Source of the DNA: Lysobacter_C sp966210725
GTDB lineage: Bacteria > Pseudomonadota > Gammaproteobacteria > Xanthomonadales > Xanthomonadaceae
NCBI GenBank assembly: GCA_966210725.1
Contig: CBIHLN010000079.1
Span: 1-12,030 of the forward strand
Length of the DNA stretch: 12,030 nucleotides
Direction: 5' to 3'
Made by a program: the position numbers and the translations under genes. Shown here one piece after another: positions 6,276 through 12,030 of the stretch (position 1 is the first letter of the stretch; each line of letters starts with the position of its first letter). A model generated the notes under the pieces. That model was given only the letters and a program-made list of their open reading frames with translations. It was not told the origin of the DNA and ran no database searches.

Positions 6276-6426
6276 CCATTCCCGCGAAGGAGGGAACCCA
6301 TGGACGTTGAGGTGGAGTCCACGAGAGGCCGCGTCACCTACGGCCCTGGCGTAATCGGCACCCCGTACCCTGCCGCACGTGTGTAGAAACGAAGTCCATG
6401 GATTCCCGCCTTCGCGGGAATGACGG
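6276..6426. repeat. CATTCCCGCGAAGG-type inverted repeat pair
   Basis: The left element (6276-6305, CCATTCCCGCGAAGGAGGG then AACCCATGGAC) and the right element (6394-6426, GTCCATGGATTCCCGCC then TTCGCGGGAATGACGG) are inverted copies of one REP-like sequence, about 88 bases apart. Each can form its own hairpin around the TTCCCGC/GCGGGAA core; the left copy is degenerate. They lie in the 315-base spacer before isovaleryl-CoA dehydrogenase. The bases between the arms (6306-6393) and between the terminator and the left arm show no gene or clear promoter. This repeat class is widespread in Proteobacteria. Confidence 0.8.
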
Positions 6427-6497
6427 ACAGAGAATCGAACGGTTGGCGGGTTCCGCAGGGACCGTGCCGGCCACGCCCCAATCCCACAGGAGTTCCC

Positions 6498-7655
6498 ATG
6501 CGCCCCTTCCCCCTTGGTGACGAAATCGACGCACTGCGCGAGGCCGTGCGCCGCTTTGCCGAGGCCGAGATCGCGCCGCGTGCCGAGCAGATCGACCACG
6601 ACAACGCCTTCCCGCAGGACCTGTGGCCCAAGCTGGGCGAAATGGGCCTGCTGGGCCTGACGGTGCCGGGCGAGTACGGCGGCAGCGACATGGGCTTCCT
6701 GGCGCACCTGGTGGCGATGGAGGAAATCTCGCGCGCGTCCGGGTCGGTCGGCCTGAGCTACGGCGCGCACTCCAACCTGTGCGTGTCCAATCTGTACGCC
6801 AACGGCAACGACGCGCAGCGCCAGAAGTACCTGCCGAAGCTCTGCACCGGCGAGTGGAAGGGCGCGCTGGCGATGAGCGAGCCGGGCGCGGGCTCGGACG
6901 TGGTGGGCTCGATGAGCTGCCGCGCGGAGAAGAAGGGCGACGTGTGGGTCGCCAACGGCAACAAGATGTGGATCACCAACGGCCCCGAGGCCGACGTGCT
7001 GATCGTCTACATGCGCACCGCCGGCAAGGACGCGGGCAGCAAGTGCATGACGGCCTTCATTGTCGAGCGCGGCATGAAGGGCTTCAGCACGGCGCAGAAG
7101 CTGGACAAGCTGGGCATGCGCGGCTCCAACACCTGCGAGCTGGTGTTCGAGGACTGCGAGATCCCGGCCGAAAACGTGCTGGGCGAGGTGAACGGCGGCG
7201 TCAGGGTGCTGATGGGCGGCCTGAACACCGAGCGCCTGGTGCTGACCGGCGGCCCGCTGGGCCTGATGCAGGCGGCCATGGACATCGCCCTGCCCTACGT
7301 GCGCGAGCGCAAGCAGTTCGACGCAGCGATCGGCACGTTCGGGATCATGCAGGCCAAGATCGCCGACATGTACACCGCGCTGCAGTCCAGCCGCGCGTTC
7401 GCCTACCAGGTGGGCCGCGACTACGACGCCGGCCACAAGAGCCGCGTCGATGCGGCGTCCTGCCTGCTGCATGCGTCGGACGCGGCCGTGCAGGTCGGGC
7501 TAGAAGCCATCCAGACCCTGGGCGGCAACGGCTACATCAACGAGTACCCGGCCGGCCGCATCCTGCGCGATGCCAAGCTCTATGCCATCGGCGCCGGCAC
7601 CAACGAGATCCGTCGCATGTTGATTGGCCGCGAGCTGTTCGAAGACCGCGGCTGA
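6498..7655 (+). CDS. ivd: Isovaleryl-CoA dehydrogenase
   Basis: This is an FAD-dependent acyl-CoA dehydrogenase of 385 residues. It would convert isovaleryl-CoA to 3-methylcrotonyl-CoA and pass electrons to electron-transfer flavoprotein, the third step of leucine degradation. Family signatures are ALAMSEPGAGSDVVGS (near 128-143) and QTLGGNGYINEYPAGRILRD near the C-terminus. The catalytic base separates this subtype: E245 in LNTERLVLTGGPLG corresponds to the helix-G glutamate of human isovaleryl-CoA dehydrogenase (E254). The position used by other acyl-CoA dehydrogenases (the E of YEGT) is A366 in GAGT, as in true isovaleryl-CoA dehydrogenases. AGGAG (6488-6492) lies 5 bases before ATG 6498, so the longer in-frame ATG at 6420, inside the repeat, is not used. 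The usual partner genes of a liu operon do not follow directly; a repeat array and a GNAT gene come next, with no obvious T-run terminator. Confidence 0.93.
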   Translation: MRPFPLGDEIDALREAVRRFAEAEIAPRAEQIDHDNAFPQDLWPKLGEMGLLGLTVPGEYGGSDMGFLAHLVAMEEISRASGSVGLSYGAHSNLCVSNLYANGNDAQRQKYLPKLCTGEWKGALAMSEPGAGSDVVGSMSCRAEKKGDVWVANGNKMWITNGPEADVLIVYMRTAGKDAGSKCMTAFIVERGMKGFSTAQKLDKLGMRGSNTCELVFEDCEIPAENVLGEVNGGVRVLMGGLNTERLVLTGGPLGLMQAAMDIALPYVRERKQFDAAIGTFGIMQAKIADMYTALQSSRAFAYQVGRDYDAGHKSRVDAASCLLHASDAAVQVGLEAIQTLGGNGYINEYPAGRILRDAKLYAIGAGTNEIRRMLIGRELFEDRG

Positions 7656-7693
7656 TCTTCCGCGCCTGCCGCGGCGCCGCAGCAGGCCGCTGT

Positions 7694-7866
7694 TGTAGGA
7701 GCGGCTTCAGCCGCGAATCGCCTTCCCGGTGTCGACGATTCTTTTGTAGGAGCGACGTAAGTCGCGACCCTGCAACGCCGGGATGGCGACGGTCGCGACT
7801 TACGTCGCTCCTACACGAGGCCCGCCGCTCCCTGCGGCAACGATCGCGGCTGAAGCCGCTCCTACA
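7694..7866. repeat. Nested four-arm repeat array (two REP-like variants)
   Basis: Four arms are arranged symmetrically. The outer pair carries the GTAGGAGCGGCTTCAGCCGC variant (left 7694-7720, right complement 7841-7866). The inner pair carries GTAGGAGCGACGTAAGTCGC (left 7744-7769, right complement 7791-7815). The two variants share the GTAGGAGCG head and differ in the self-complementary tail. The array fills most of the 255-base spacer between isovaleryl-CoA dehydrogenase and the GNAT gene and can fold into a long branched hairpin. It may limit read-through or protect the upstream mRNA 3' end, as REP/BIME elements do elsewhere. Confidence 0.9.
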
Positions 7867-7898
7867 GGGTTCCGTCGGCTGGCGAACACGCCGGGGCG

Positions 7899-7904
7899 TA
7901 CGCT
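7899..7904 (+). promoter_or_regulatory. Candidate -10 box (TACGCT) for leaderless GNAT gene
   Basis: TACGCT lies 6 bases before ATG 7911, with TTGGCC between and no Shine-Dalgarno. Transcription would start at or within a base of the ATG. A matching -35 would fall close to the end of the repeat array (around 7876-7882), where no TTGACA-like hexamer is evident. Confidence 0.45.
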
Positions 7905-7910
7905 TTGGCC

Positions 7911-8501
7911 ATGCCCGGCGAATCCCTCACCACCCGCCCGCTCACCCGCGACGACTGGCCGGCCATCGAGGCGCTGTTCGGCGCGAACGGTGCCTGCGGT
8001 GGATGCTGGTGCATGTGGTGGCGCGTGCCGATGGGCGGCAAGGCCTGGGACGCGGCCAAGGGGGCGCCCAACCGGGTCGCGTTCCGCGAGCTCGTCGAAT
8101 CGGGCCGCGCCAGCGGCGTGCTGGCCTTCGACGGCGAGCGCGCGGTCGGCTGGTGCGCGGTCGGCCCTCGCGCGGACTTCCCGCGCCTCGATCGCAGCAA
8201 GGCCCTGGCCCGCGCCTGGTCGGCGGACACCTGGTCGATCAACTGCCTGTACGTCCCGGCCCGCGAACGCGGCCGCGGCGTCGCCACGGCGCTGGTTGAA
8301 GCGGCGGTCGCGCTGGCATCGGAGCGCGGCGCCCGCGAGATCGAGGCCTATCCGCACGTGGTGGCACCCGGCAGCCGGCAAGCCGGCGCCTTCGTCTGGA
8401 CGGGCGTGCCCGCCCTGTACGAGCGGCTGGGGTTCGTGGCGCCCCGACCGGCGCCACGGGGCCGCGTGCTTTACCTGCTGCGTCCGGACAAGGCGTTCTG
8501 A
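7911..8501 (+). CDS. GNAT family N-acetyltransferase
   Basis: This 196-residue protein should transfer an acetyl group from acetyl-CoA to an amine. The acceptor is unknown. The acetyl-CoA pyrophosphate loop is R118-E-R-G-R-G-V-A125, preceded by the strand INCLYVP and followed by the helix ALVEAAVALASERGA. The C-terminal phrase PALYERLGFV is the usual last part of the fold. Near the N-terminus lies an unusual Cys/Trp cluster, ACGGCWCMWWR (28-38), with cysteines 29, 32 and 34; I recall similar CWCM(Y/W)W signatures in a subgroup of uncharacterised bacterial GNAT proteins. A TTG codon at 7905 could add two residues but overlaps the spacing after the -10 box, so ATG 7911 is chosen. It sits between repeats and the thiolase promoter and is probably monocistronic. 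Confidence 0.85.
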   Translation: MPGESLTTRPLTRDDWPAIEALFGANGACGGCWCMWWRVPMGGKAWDAAKGAPNRVAFRELVESGRASGVLAFDGERAVGWCAVGPRADFPRLDRSKALARAWSADTWSINCLYVPARERGRGVATALVEAAVALASERGAREIEAYPHVVAPGSRQAGAFVWTGVPALYERLGFVAPRPAPRGRVLYLLRPDKAF

Positions 8502-8519
8502 ACGCCGTGTTCGGCGGGT

Positions 8520-8549
8520 TTGCGGCAGTGCAGCACGCGGTCGCATAAT
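8520..8549 (+). promoter_or_regulatory. Probable promoter of the thiolase gene
   Basis: TTGCGG (8520-8525) as -35, an 18-base spacer and CATAAT (8544-8549) as -10 give a plausible sigma-70 promoter. The leader would be about 40 bases and ends in AGGAG (8586-8590), 6 bases before the ATG at 8597. A weak hairpin CGCCG-TGTT-CGGCG (8503-8516) right after the GNAT stop codon may serve as its terminator. Confidence 0.45.
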
Positions 8550-8596
8550 CGACGGGTTCCGGTCCCCGCGACCGACCCGCTATCCAGGAGTCCGCC

Positions 8597-9772
8597 ATGA
8601 GCGACGTCGTCATCGTCGGTGCCAAGCGCACCGCCATCGGTTCCTTCCTCGGCCAGTTCACCGGCGTCGCCACCCCGGTGCTGGGCACCGCCGCGATCAC
8701 CGGCGCGCTCGAGCACGCAGGCGTCGCCCCCGACCAGGTGGATGAAGTGATCATGGGTTGCGTGCTGCCGGCCGGCCTGGGCCAGGCGCCCGCCCGCCAG
8801 GCCGCGCTGGGTGCCGGCCTGCCCGATTCGACCGCCTGCACCACCATCAACAAGGTCTGCGGCTCGGGCATGAAGGCGATCATGCTGGCCCACGACGCCA
8901 TCAAGGCCGGTTCGTCCACCGTGGTGGTGGCCGGCGGCATGGAGTCGATGACCAACGCCCCGCACCTGCTCAACGGCTCGCGCACCGGCGTGCGCTACGG
9001 CAGTGCCGAGTTCCTGGACCACATGGCGTTCGACGGCCTGACCAACCCCTACGACGGCAAGGCCATGGGCGTCTTCGGCGACATGGCGTGCGACAGCTAC
9101 CAGTTCGACCGCGCCGCGCTGGACGCCTTCTCCGAGGAGAGCGTCAACCGGGCCAAGAAGGCGGTGGCCGACGGCACGTTCGCCGACGAGATCGTCCCGG
9201 TGACGGTCAAGACCCGCAAGGGGGAGGTCGTGGTGGACACCGACGAGGAGCCGGGCAAGATCGACACGGCGAAGATCCCCGGCCTGCGGGCGGCCTTCGG
9301 CAAGGAGGGCGTACTGACCGCCGCCTCGTCGTCGAAAATTTCCGATGGCGCCGCCGCCACCGTGCTGATGAGCGCCGATGAGGCGGCCAAGCGCGGCCTC
9401 AAGCCGCTGGCCCGCATCGTTGCCCACGCCGGTCACGCGCAGGCACCGGAGTGGTTCACCACCGCGCCGGTCAAGGCACTGTCCAACGTGCTGGACAAGG
9501 CCGGCTGGACGGTGGAGGACGTGGACCTGTTCGAGATCAACGAGGCGTTTGCCTGCGTGGCCATGGCCCCGATCAAGGACCTGGGCATCCCCCACGACAA
9601 GGTCAACGTGCACGGCGGCGCTGTGGCCCTGGGCCACCCCATCGGCGCCAGCGGCGCGCGGCTGGTCGTGACCCTGCTCAACGCGCTGGCCAAGCGCGGT
9701 GGCAAGCGCGGCGTGGCCACCCTGTGCATCGGCGGTGGCGAGGCGACGGCCGTGGCTGTGGAGCTGCTGTAA
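8597..9772 (+). CDS. Acetyl-CoA C-acetyltransferase (thiolase, AtoB/PhaA type)
   Basis: This 391-residue thiolase catalyses the reversible reaction acetoacetyl-CoA + CoA to two acetyl-CoA. It would be the end step for acetoacetate-derived carbon from leucine and for butyryl-CoA oxidation, or the first step toward polyhydroxybutyrate or mevalonate. Catalytic residues are all present: nucleophile C88 in NKVCGSGMKA, N315-E-A-F in the NEAF motif, H347 in GGAVALGHPIGASGAR, and C377 in CIGGGEA. Numbering is one less than the classic Zoogloea enzyme (C89, N316, H348, C378). Length is typical for short-chain biosynthetic or degradative thiolases; HPIGASGAR plus the KVCGSGMKA loop favours acetoacetyl-CoA thiolase over long-chain FadA, but 3-ketoacyl specificity cannot be excluded. 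A good AGGAG ribosome-binding site precedes the start. Confidence 0.93.
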   Translation: MSDVVIVGAKRTAIGSFLGQFTGVATPVLGTAAITGALEHAGVAPDQVDEVIMGCVLPAGLGQAPARQAALGAGLPDSTACTTINKVCGSGMKAIMLAHDAIKAGSSTVVVAGGMESMTNAPHLLNGSRTGVRYGSAEFLDHMAFDGLTNPYDGKAMGVFGDMACDSYQFDRAALDAFSEESVNRAKKAVADGTFADEIVPVTVKTRKGEVVVDTDEEPGKIDTAKIPGLRAAFGKEGVLTAASSSKISDGAAATVLMSADEAAKRGLKPLARIVAHAGHAQAPEWFTTAPVKALSNVLDKAGWTVEDVDLFEINEAFACVAMAPIKDLGIPHDKVNVHGGAVALGHPIGASGARLVVTLLNALAKRGGKRGVATLCIGGGEATAVAVELL

Positions 9773-9773
9773 G

Positions 9774-9799
9774 ACCCGCCGCTAAACGCCTGAGCGGGT
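9774..9799 (+). terminator. Weak hairpin after the thiolase gene
   Basis: ACCCGC (9774-9779) and GCGGGT (9794-9799) form a 6-bp stem with a 14-base loop right after the TAA. There is no T-run on the plus strand, so termination would be inefficient or Rho-dependent. Confidence 0.35.
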
Positions 9800-9835
9800 T
9801 AACGATCAACTAACAAAAAAACCACGCTTCCCCGC

Positions 9836-9863
9836 TTGACAGCCGTTTGGGGCTTGTCATCAT
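9836..9863 (+). promoter_or_regulatory. Probable promoter of the first Ala-rich lipoprotein
   Basis: A perfect TTGACA (9836-9841) is followed after 16 bases by CATCAT (9858-9863), four of six matches to TATAAT. It is the best -35 in the window, suggesting strong expression. The leader of about 48 bases contains a small hairpin GCAAC-TGCGC-GTTGC (around 9876-9890) and ends with GAGGAA (9904-9909), 8 bases before ATG 9918. Confidence 0.6.
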
Positions 9864-9917
9864 GTTACCGGCGCGCAACTGCGCGTTGCCAAACTTTTAC
9901 GACGAGGAAACTGCATC

Positions 9918-10286
9918 ATGTCCATCAACAAGACCCTGCTTGCCCTGGCCATGGGCTTCGCCCTGGCTGCCTGCTCGAACGCTGACCGCGCCCAGGACTC
10001 GGCCGCCGAGGCCGCTGACGCCGCTGCTGAGGCCCAGGCCGACGCCGCTGTTGCCGGCACCGATTCGGCCCAGTCGGCTGCTGACGCCGCCGCTGCTGCT
10101 GCCGACGCTGCTGCCACCGCCGCTGCCGACGCTTCGACCGGCGACATGGAAGACAACGCCGACGCCGCCGACGCGGCTGCCGACGCTGCCGACGCCGCCG
10201 ACCAGGCTGCGCAGGCTGCCGAGAATTCGGCTGACTCGGTCGGTGCCGACACCGATTCCGACATGGACCCGGACGCCACCAACTAA
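9918..10286 (+). CDS. Ala/Asp-rich small lipoprotein, first of a tandem pair
   Basis: This 122-residue envelope lipoprotein has no recognised enzymatic domain. Residues 1-18 are a lipoprotein signal peptide (K5, hydrophobic core LLALAMGFALAA) ending in the lipobox L16-A-A-C19. C19 would be lipidated, and Ser at +2 suggests outer-membrane sorting. The rest is almost only Ala with Asp and Glu spaced every three to four residues (for example AADAAADAADAADQAAQAAE), so it should form a long acidic alanine-rich helix or coiled coil, followed by an acidic tail DSDMDPDATN. It recalls alanine-zipper lipoproteins such as Lpp/OprI in style, but it is longer and lacks the C-terminal Lys used for peptidoglycan linkage. 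It shares the signal peptide pattern and the AAVAGT phrase with its neighbour. A strong promoter and a strong terminator make it an independent unit. Confidence 0.82.
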   Translation: MSINKTLLALAMGFALAACSNADRAQDSAAEAADAAAEAQADAAVAGTDSAQSAADAAAAAADAAATAAADASTGDMEDNADAADAAADAADAADQAAQAAENSADSVGADTDSDMDPDATN

Positions 10287-10312
10287 TCGTTGGCTGCAAC
10301 CGGTTTCGAAAG

Positions 10313-10340
10313 TGCCGCCCTTCGGGGCGGCATTTTTTTT
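10313..10340 (+). terminator. Intrinsic terminator with UUCG loop after first lipoprotein
   Basis: TGCCGCCC (10313-10320), loop TTCG, GGGCGGCA (10325-10332) and eight T (10333-10340) make a textbook intrinsic terminator 26 bases after the stop. Confidence 0.93.
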
Positions 10341-10526
10341 GGCTGTCCTCGGGGGTTCGGTGGCGGACACGTCACCGCCCGTACCGCGCCCGGTCCGGTT
10401 GGAGTCTGTGCACCTAAACCGCACCCAAGGGCCTTCACATCCTGTTTCCGCCAGCAAACCGATAGTGCGCTCCGCCGGCAGCGTTCCGGCACAACGCTTT
10501 CACTGCCGACACAAAGGAGCATCCCA

Positions 10527-10883
10527 ATGAACAACAAGCTTACTGTCCTGCTGGCCGCCAGCGCGTTTGCCCTGGCCGCCTGCAATTCGCCGACCGCCGA
10601 GCAGGAGGCCGACGAAGCCGCTGTGCAGGCTGAGGTGGCTGCCGACGCCGCCGGTGACGCCGCCGCTTCGGCAGGCGAGGCCGCCGTTGCCGGCACCGCC
10701 GCTGCCGCCGGTTCGGCCGCCGCTGCGGTCGACGCCGCCGCCGACCCGGTCCAGCAGGCGTACGAGGAAGGCAAGGCCAACGCCGCCGGCGCGATCGCCG
10801 ACGGTGCCGCCAACGTCTCCACCGAGATGCAGGAAGAGCAGGCCGAAGCCGAGGCCGAGGCCAACGCCGAGGTCCAGGACTGA
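10527..10883 (+). CDS. Ala/Glu-rich small lipoprotein, second of the tandem pair
   Basis: This 118-residue paralogue of the preceding gene has an 18-residue signal peptide (K4, core LTVLLAASAFALAA) with lipobox L16-A-A-C19 and Asn at +2, again suggesting the outer membrane. The mature part is Ala-rich with regularly spaced Asp and Glu, contains AAVAGT as in the first protein, a central PVQQAYEEGKANAAGA stretch that breaks the monotony, and a very acidic end EEQAEAEAEANAEVQD. Function is unknown; a helical spacer or structural role in the envelope is an inference. AAGGAG (10514-10519) lies 7 bases before ATG 10527, so the in-frame extension to 10290, which runs back through the terminator of the first gene, is rejected. 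The 186 bases between that terminator and the start must hold its promoter, but I see no convincing -35/-10 pair there. Confidence 0.82.
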   Translation: MNNKLTVLLAASAFALAACNSPTAEQEADEAAVQAEVAADAAGDAAASAGEAAVAGTAAAAGSAAAAVDAAADPVQQAYEEGKANAAGAIADGAANVSTEMQEEQAEAEAEANAEVQD

Positions 10884-10914
10884 TCCCGCGATCGTCCCGA
10901 TGTAGCTACCAGGA

Positions 10915-10942
10915 GAACCCGCTTCGGCGGGTTCTTTTTTTT
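10915..10942 (+). terminator. Intrinsic terminator with UUCG loop after second lipoprotein
   Basis: GAACCCGC (10915-10922), loop TTCG, GCGGGTTC (10927-10934) and eight T (10935-10942) form a strong terminator 31 bases after the stop codon. It has the same design as the terminator of the first lipoprotein gene. Confidence 0.93.
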
Positions 10943-10973
10943 GACCCGCGGTCGATTTTTTGACCCGCGGTCG
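10937..10973. repeat. 19-bp tandem duplication at the terminator T-run
   Basis: TTTTTTGACCCGCGGTCG occurs at 10937-10954 and again, identically, at 10956-10973, separated by one A. The first copy begins inside the T-run of the lipoprotein terminator, so the duplication copied part of that T-run. Each unit contains the short stem GACC-CGC-GGTC. Confidence 0.85.
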
Positions 10974-11025
10974 CGCCGCGAGGGGTGCGACACAGGCGCA
11001 AGCGGCGGGCCGGTCGCGCGCCCGG

Positions 11026-11031
11026 TATCCT
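11026..11031 (+). promoter_or_regulatory. Possible -10 box (TATCCT) for the carboxylase gene
   Basis: TATCCT fits TANNNT and would give a leader of about 22 bases before ATG 11061. No good -35 and no clear Shine-Dalgarno are seen (GGCCGACGC precedes the ATG), so translation initiation may be weak. Confidence 0.3.
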
Positions 11032-11060
11032 GTCCCGCTCCCACCACGCCCGGCCGACGC

Positions 11061-12030
11061 ATGCCCGCACTGAGCTCCGCACTCGACCCCCGCGCCCAGG
11101 ATTTCCAGGACAACGTCGCGTACCACCGTGCGCTTGTCGACGAGCTGGACGCCCGCCTCGCGCGCGCGGCCCAGGGCGGCGGCGACAAGGCCCGTACCAA
11201 GCACACCGAGCGCGGCAAGCTGCTGGCCCGGGACCGCATCACCGCCCTGCTCGACCCGGGCTCGCCGTTCCTTGAGATCGCGCCGCTGGCGGCCGAGGGC
11301 ATGTACGACGATGCGGCGCCCGCCGCCGGCATGGTCTGCGGCATCGGCCGGGTGATGGGCCAGGAGGTCGTGGTGGTCGCCAACGACGCCACGGTCAAGG
11401 GCGGTACCTACTTCCCGATGACGGTCAAGAAGCACCTGCGGGCGCAGGAAGTGGCGCGCGAGAACCGCCTGCCCTGCGTCTATCTCGTCGACTCGGGTGG
11501 CGCGTTCCTGCCGCTGCAGGACGAGGTGTTTCCCGACAAAGAGCATTTCGGGCGGATCTTCTACAACCAGGCGCGGATGTCCGCCGAGAACGTGCCGCAG
11601 GTCGCGGTGGTGATGGGCAGCTGCACGGCTGGCGGCGCCTACGTGCCGGCGATGTGCGACGAATCGGTGATCGTCAAGGAGCAGGGGACGATCTTCCTGG
11701 GGGGCCCGCCGCTGGTGAAGGCCGCCACCGGCGAAGTCGTCGATGCCGAGACCCTGGGCGGCGCCGACGTGCACACCTCGATTTCCGGCGTGGCCGACCA
11801 CTTCGCCGAAGACGACCGCCATGCGCTGCAGATCGCGCGCGACATCGTCGGCACGTTCAACCGGCGCAAGGCGCTCCCCGTCGCCGTGCAACCGGTGCGC
11901 GAGCCCCTGTTCGCCGCCGAGGAGCTGTACGGCATCGTCCCGAAGGACACCCGACGCCCGTTCGACATCCGCGAGGTCATCGCCCGCATCGTCGACGGCA
12001 GCGAGTTCCAGGAGTTCAAGGCGCGCTACG
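11061..12030 (+). CDS. mccB: Methylcrotonoyl-CoA carboxylase beta subunit, C-terminus cut by window edge
   Basis: This is the carboxyltransferase subunit of the biotin-dependent enzyme that turns 3-methylcrotonyl-CoA into 3-methylglutaconyl-CoA, the leucine-degradation step after isovaleryl-CoA dehydrogenase. The first 323 codons are present, against about 535 in complete relatives. Markers in order are RGKLLARDRI near 51, GGTYFPMTVKKHLRAQE near 115, the oxyanion-type loop G146-G-A-F-L-P, FGRIFYNQARMSA near 165, C188-T-A-G-G-A-Y194, and GTIFLGGPPLVKAATGE near 215, which is the acyl-CoA-binding stretch typical of methylcrotonoyl-CoA carboxylases. Propionyl- or geranyl-CoA carboxylase are alternatives, but FLPLQDEVFPDKEHFGRIFYNQA is split here as FLPLQDEVFPD plus KEHFGRIF, the pattern of the methylcrotonoyl type. 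The alpha subunit and the hydratase would be expected to the right of the window. Confidence 0.92.
   Translation, partial: MPALSSALDPRAQDFQDNVAYHRALVDELDARLARAAQGGGDKARTKHTERGKLLARDRITALLDPGSPFLEIAPLAAEGMYDDAAPAAGMVCGIGRVMGQEVVVVANDATVKGGTYFPMTVKKHLRAQEVARENRLPCVYLVDSGGAFLPLQDEVFPDKEHFGRIFYNQARMSAENVPQVAVVMGSCTAGGAYVPAMCDESVIVKEQGTIFLGGPPLVKAATGEVVDAETLGGADVHTSISGVADHFAEDDRHALQIARDIVGTFNRRKALPVAVQPVREPLFAAEELYGIVPKDTRRPFDIREVIARIVDGSEFQEFKARY

Noticed and set aside
6420..6497. Earlier in-frame ATG for isovaleryl-CoA dehydrogenase.
   Set aside because: It lies in the right arm of a repeat; ATG 6498 has AGGAG at ideal spacing and gives the family's normal N-terminus.
5013..7472. An 819-codon open frame on the minus strand across leucine dehydrogenase and isovaleryl-CoA dehydrogenase.
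   Set aside because: It lies antisense to two well-supported enzymes, runs through a terminator and a repeat pair, and its translation is a monotonous His/Ala/Val/Arg/Gly mix with no domain. High GC removes stops in this frame.
7694..7866. A CRISPR array.
   Set aside because: There are only four arms, they are inverted rather than direct repeats, spacing is irregular, and no cas genes are nearby.
6623..8299. A 558-codon plus-strand frame crossing from isovaleryl-CoA dehydrogenase into the GNAT gene.
   Set aside because: It is out of frame with both genes and passes through the nested repeats; composition is Arg/Gly/Ala-rich shadow.
10290..10526. N-terminal extension of the second lipoprotein.
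   Set aside because: It would begin before the first gene's terminator and bury the signal peptide and lipobox; ATG 10527 has a strong ribosome-binding site.

Overview
The window looks like a high-GC gammaproteobacterial chromosome, most probably a Xanthomonadaceae member of the Lysobacter/Luteimonas kind. That is an inference from the strong GC bias in third codon positions, the gene families, and the 'GTAGGAGCGRC...' and 'GGGGTCAGAGTGC' repeat hairpins. No rRNA, tRNA, CRISPR array or transposase gene is visible.

Layout. Positions 1-2880 (minus strand) hold most of a fused B12-dependent acyl-CoA mutase of the IcmF type: B12-binding domain, then G-protein chaperone, then mutase. It runs off the left edge. 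A palindrome-rich divergent spacer (2881-3057) separates it from a plus-strand gene for a small secreted YXWGXW-type protein (3058-3441). Next come two GC-rich hairpins, a Sel1-repeat/2OG-Fe(II) prolyl-hydroxylase-like fusion (3593-4894), a leucine-dehydrogenase-type enzyme (5082-6182) with a clear terminator, an inverted repeat pair, isovaleryl-CoA dehydrogenase (6498-7655), a nested four-arm repeat array, a GNAT acetyltransferase (7911-8501), an acetyl-CoA acetyltransferase (8597-9772), two tandem paralogous Ala-rich lipoproteins (9918-10286 and 10527-10883), each followed by a UUCG-loop terminator, and the start of methylcrotonoyl-CoA carboxylase beta subunit (11061 to the right edge).

How it fits together. 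Leucine dehydrogenase, isovaleryl-CoA dehydrogenase, methylcrotonoyl-CoA carboxylase and the thiolase are steps of leucine breakdown to acetyl-CoA. IcmF would link isobutyryl-CoA (from valine) with butyryl-CoA. Butyryl-CoA oxidation also ends at acetoacetyl-CoA, the thiolase substrate. The genes are separated by terminators, separate promoters and repeats, so this is a gene neighbourhood rather than one operon.

Most unusual feature. The icmF reading frame carries two unrelated palindromic repeat doublets, both in the linker between the G domain and the mutase domain, both in frame and free of stops. In one, a single base difference between the two arms is exactly the base that would otherwise create a stop codon. 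The other folds into a long hairpin followed by five T on either strand, a terminator-like signal inside a gene. No clearly new defence or mobile system was found.
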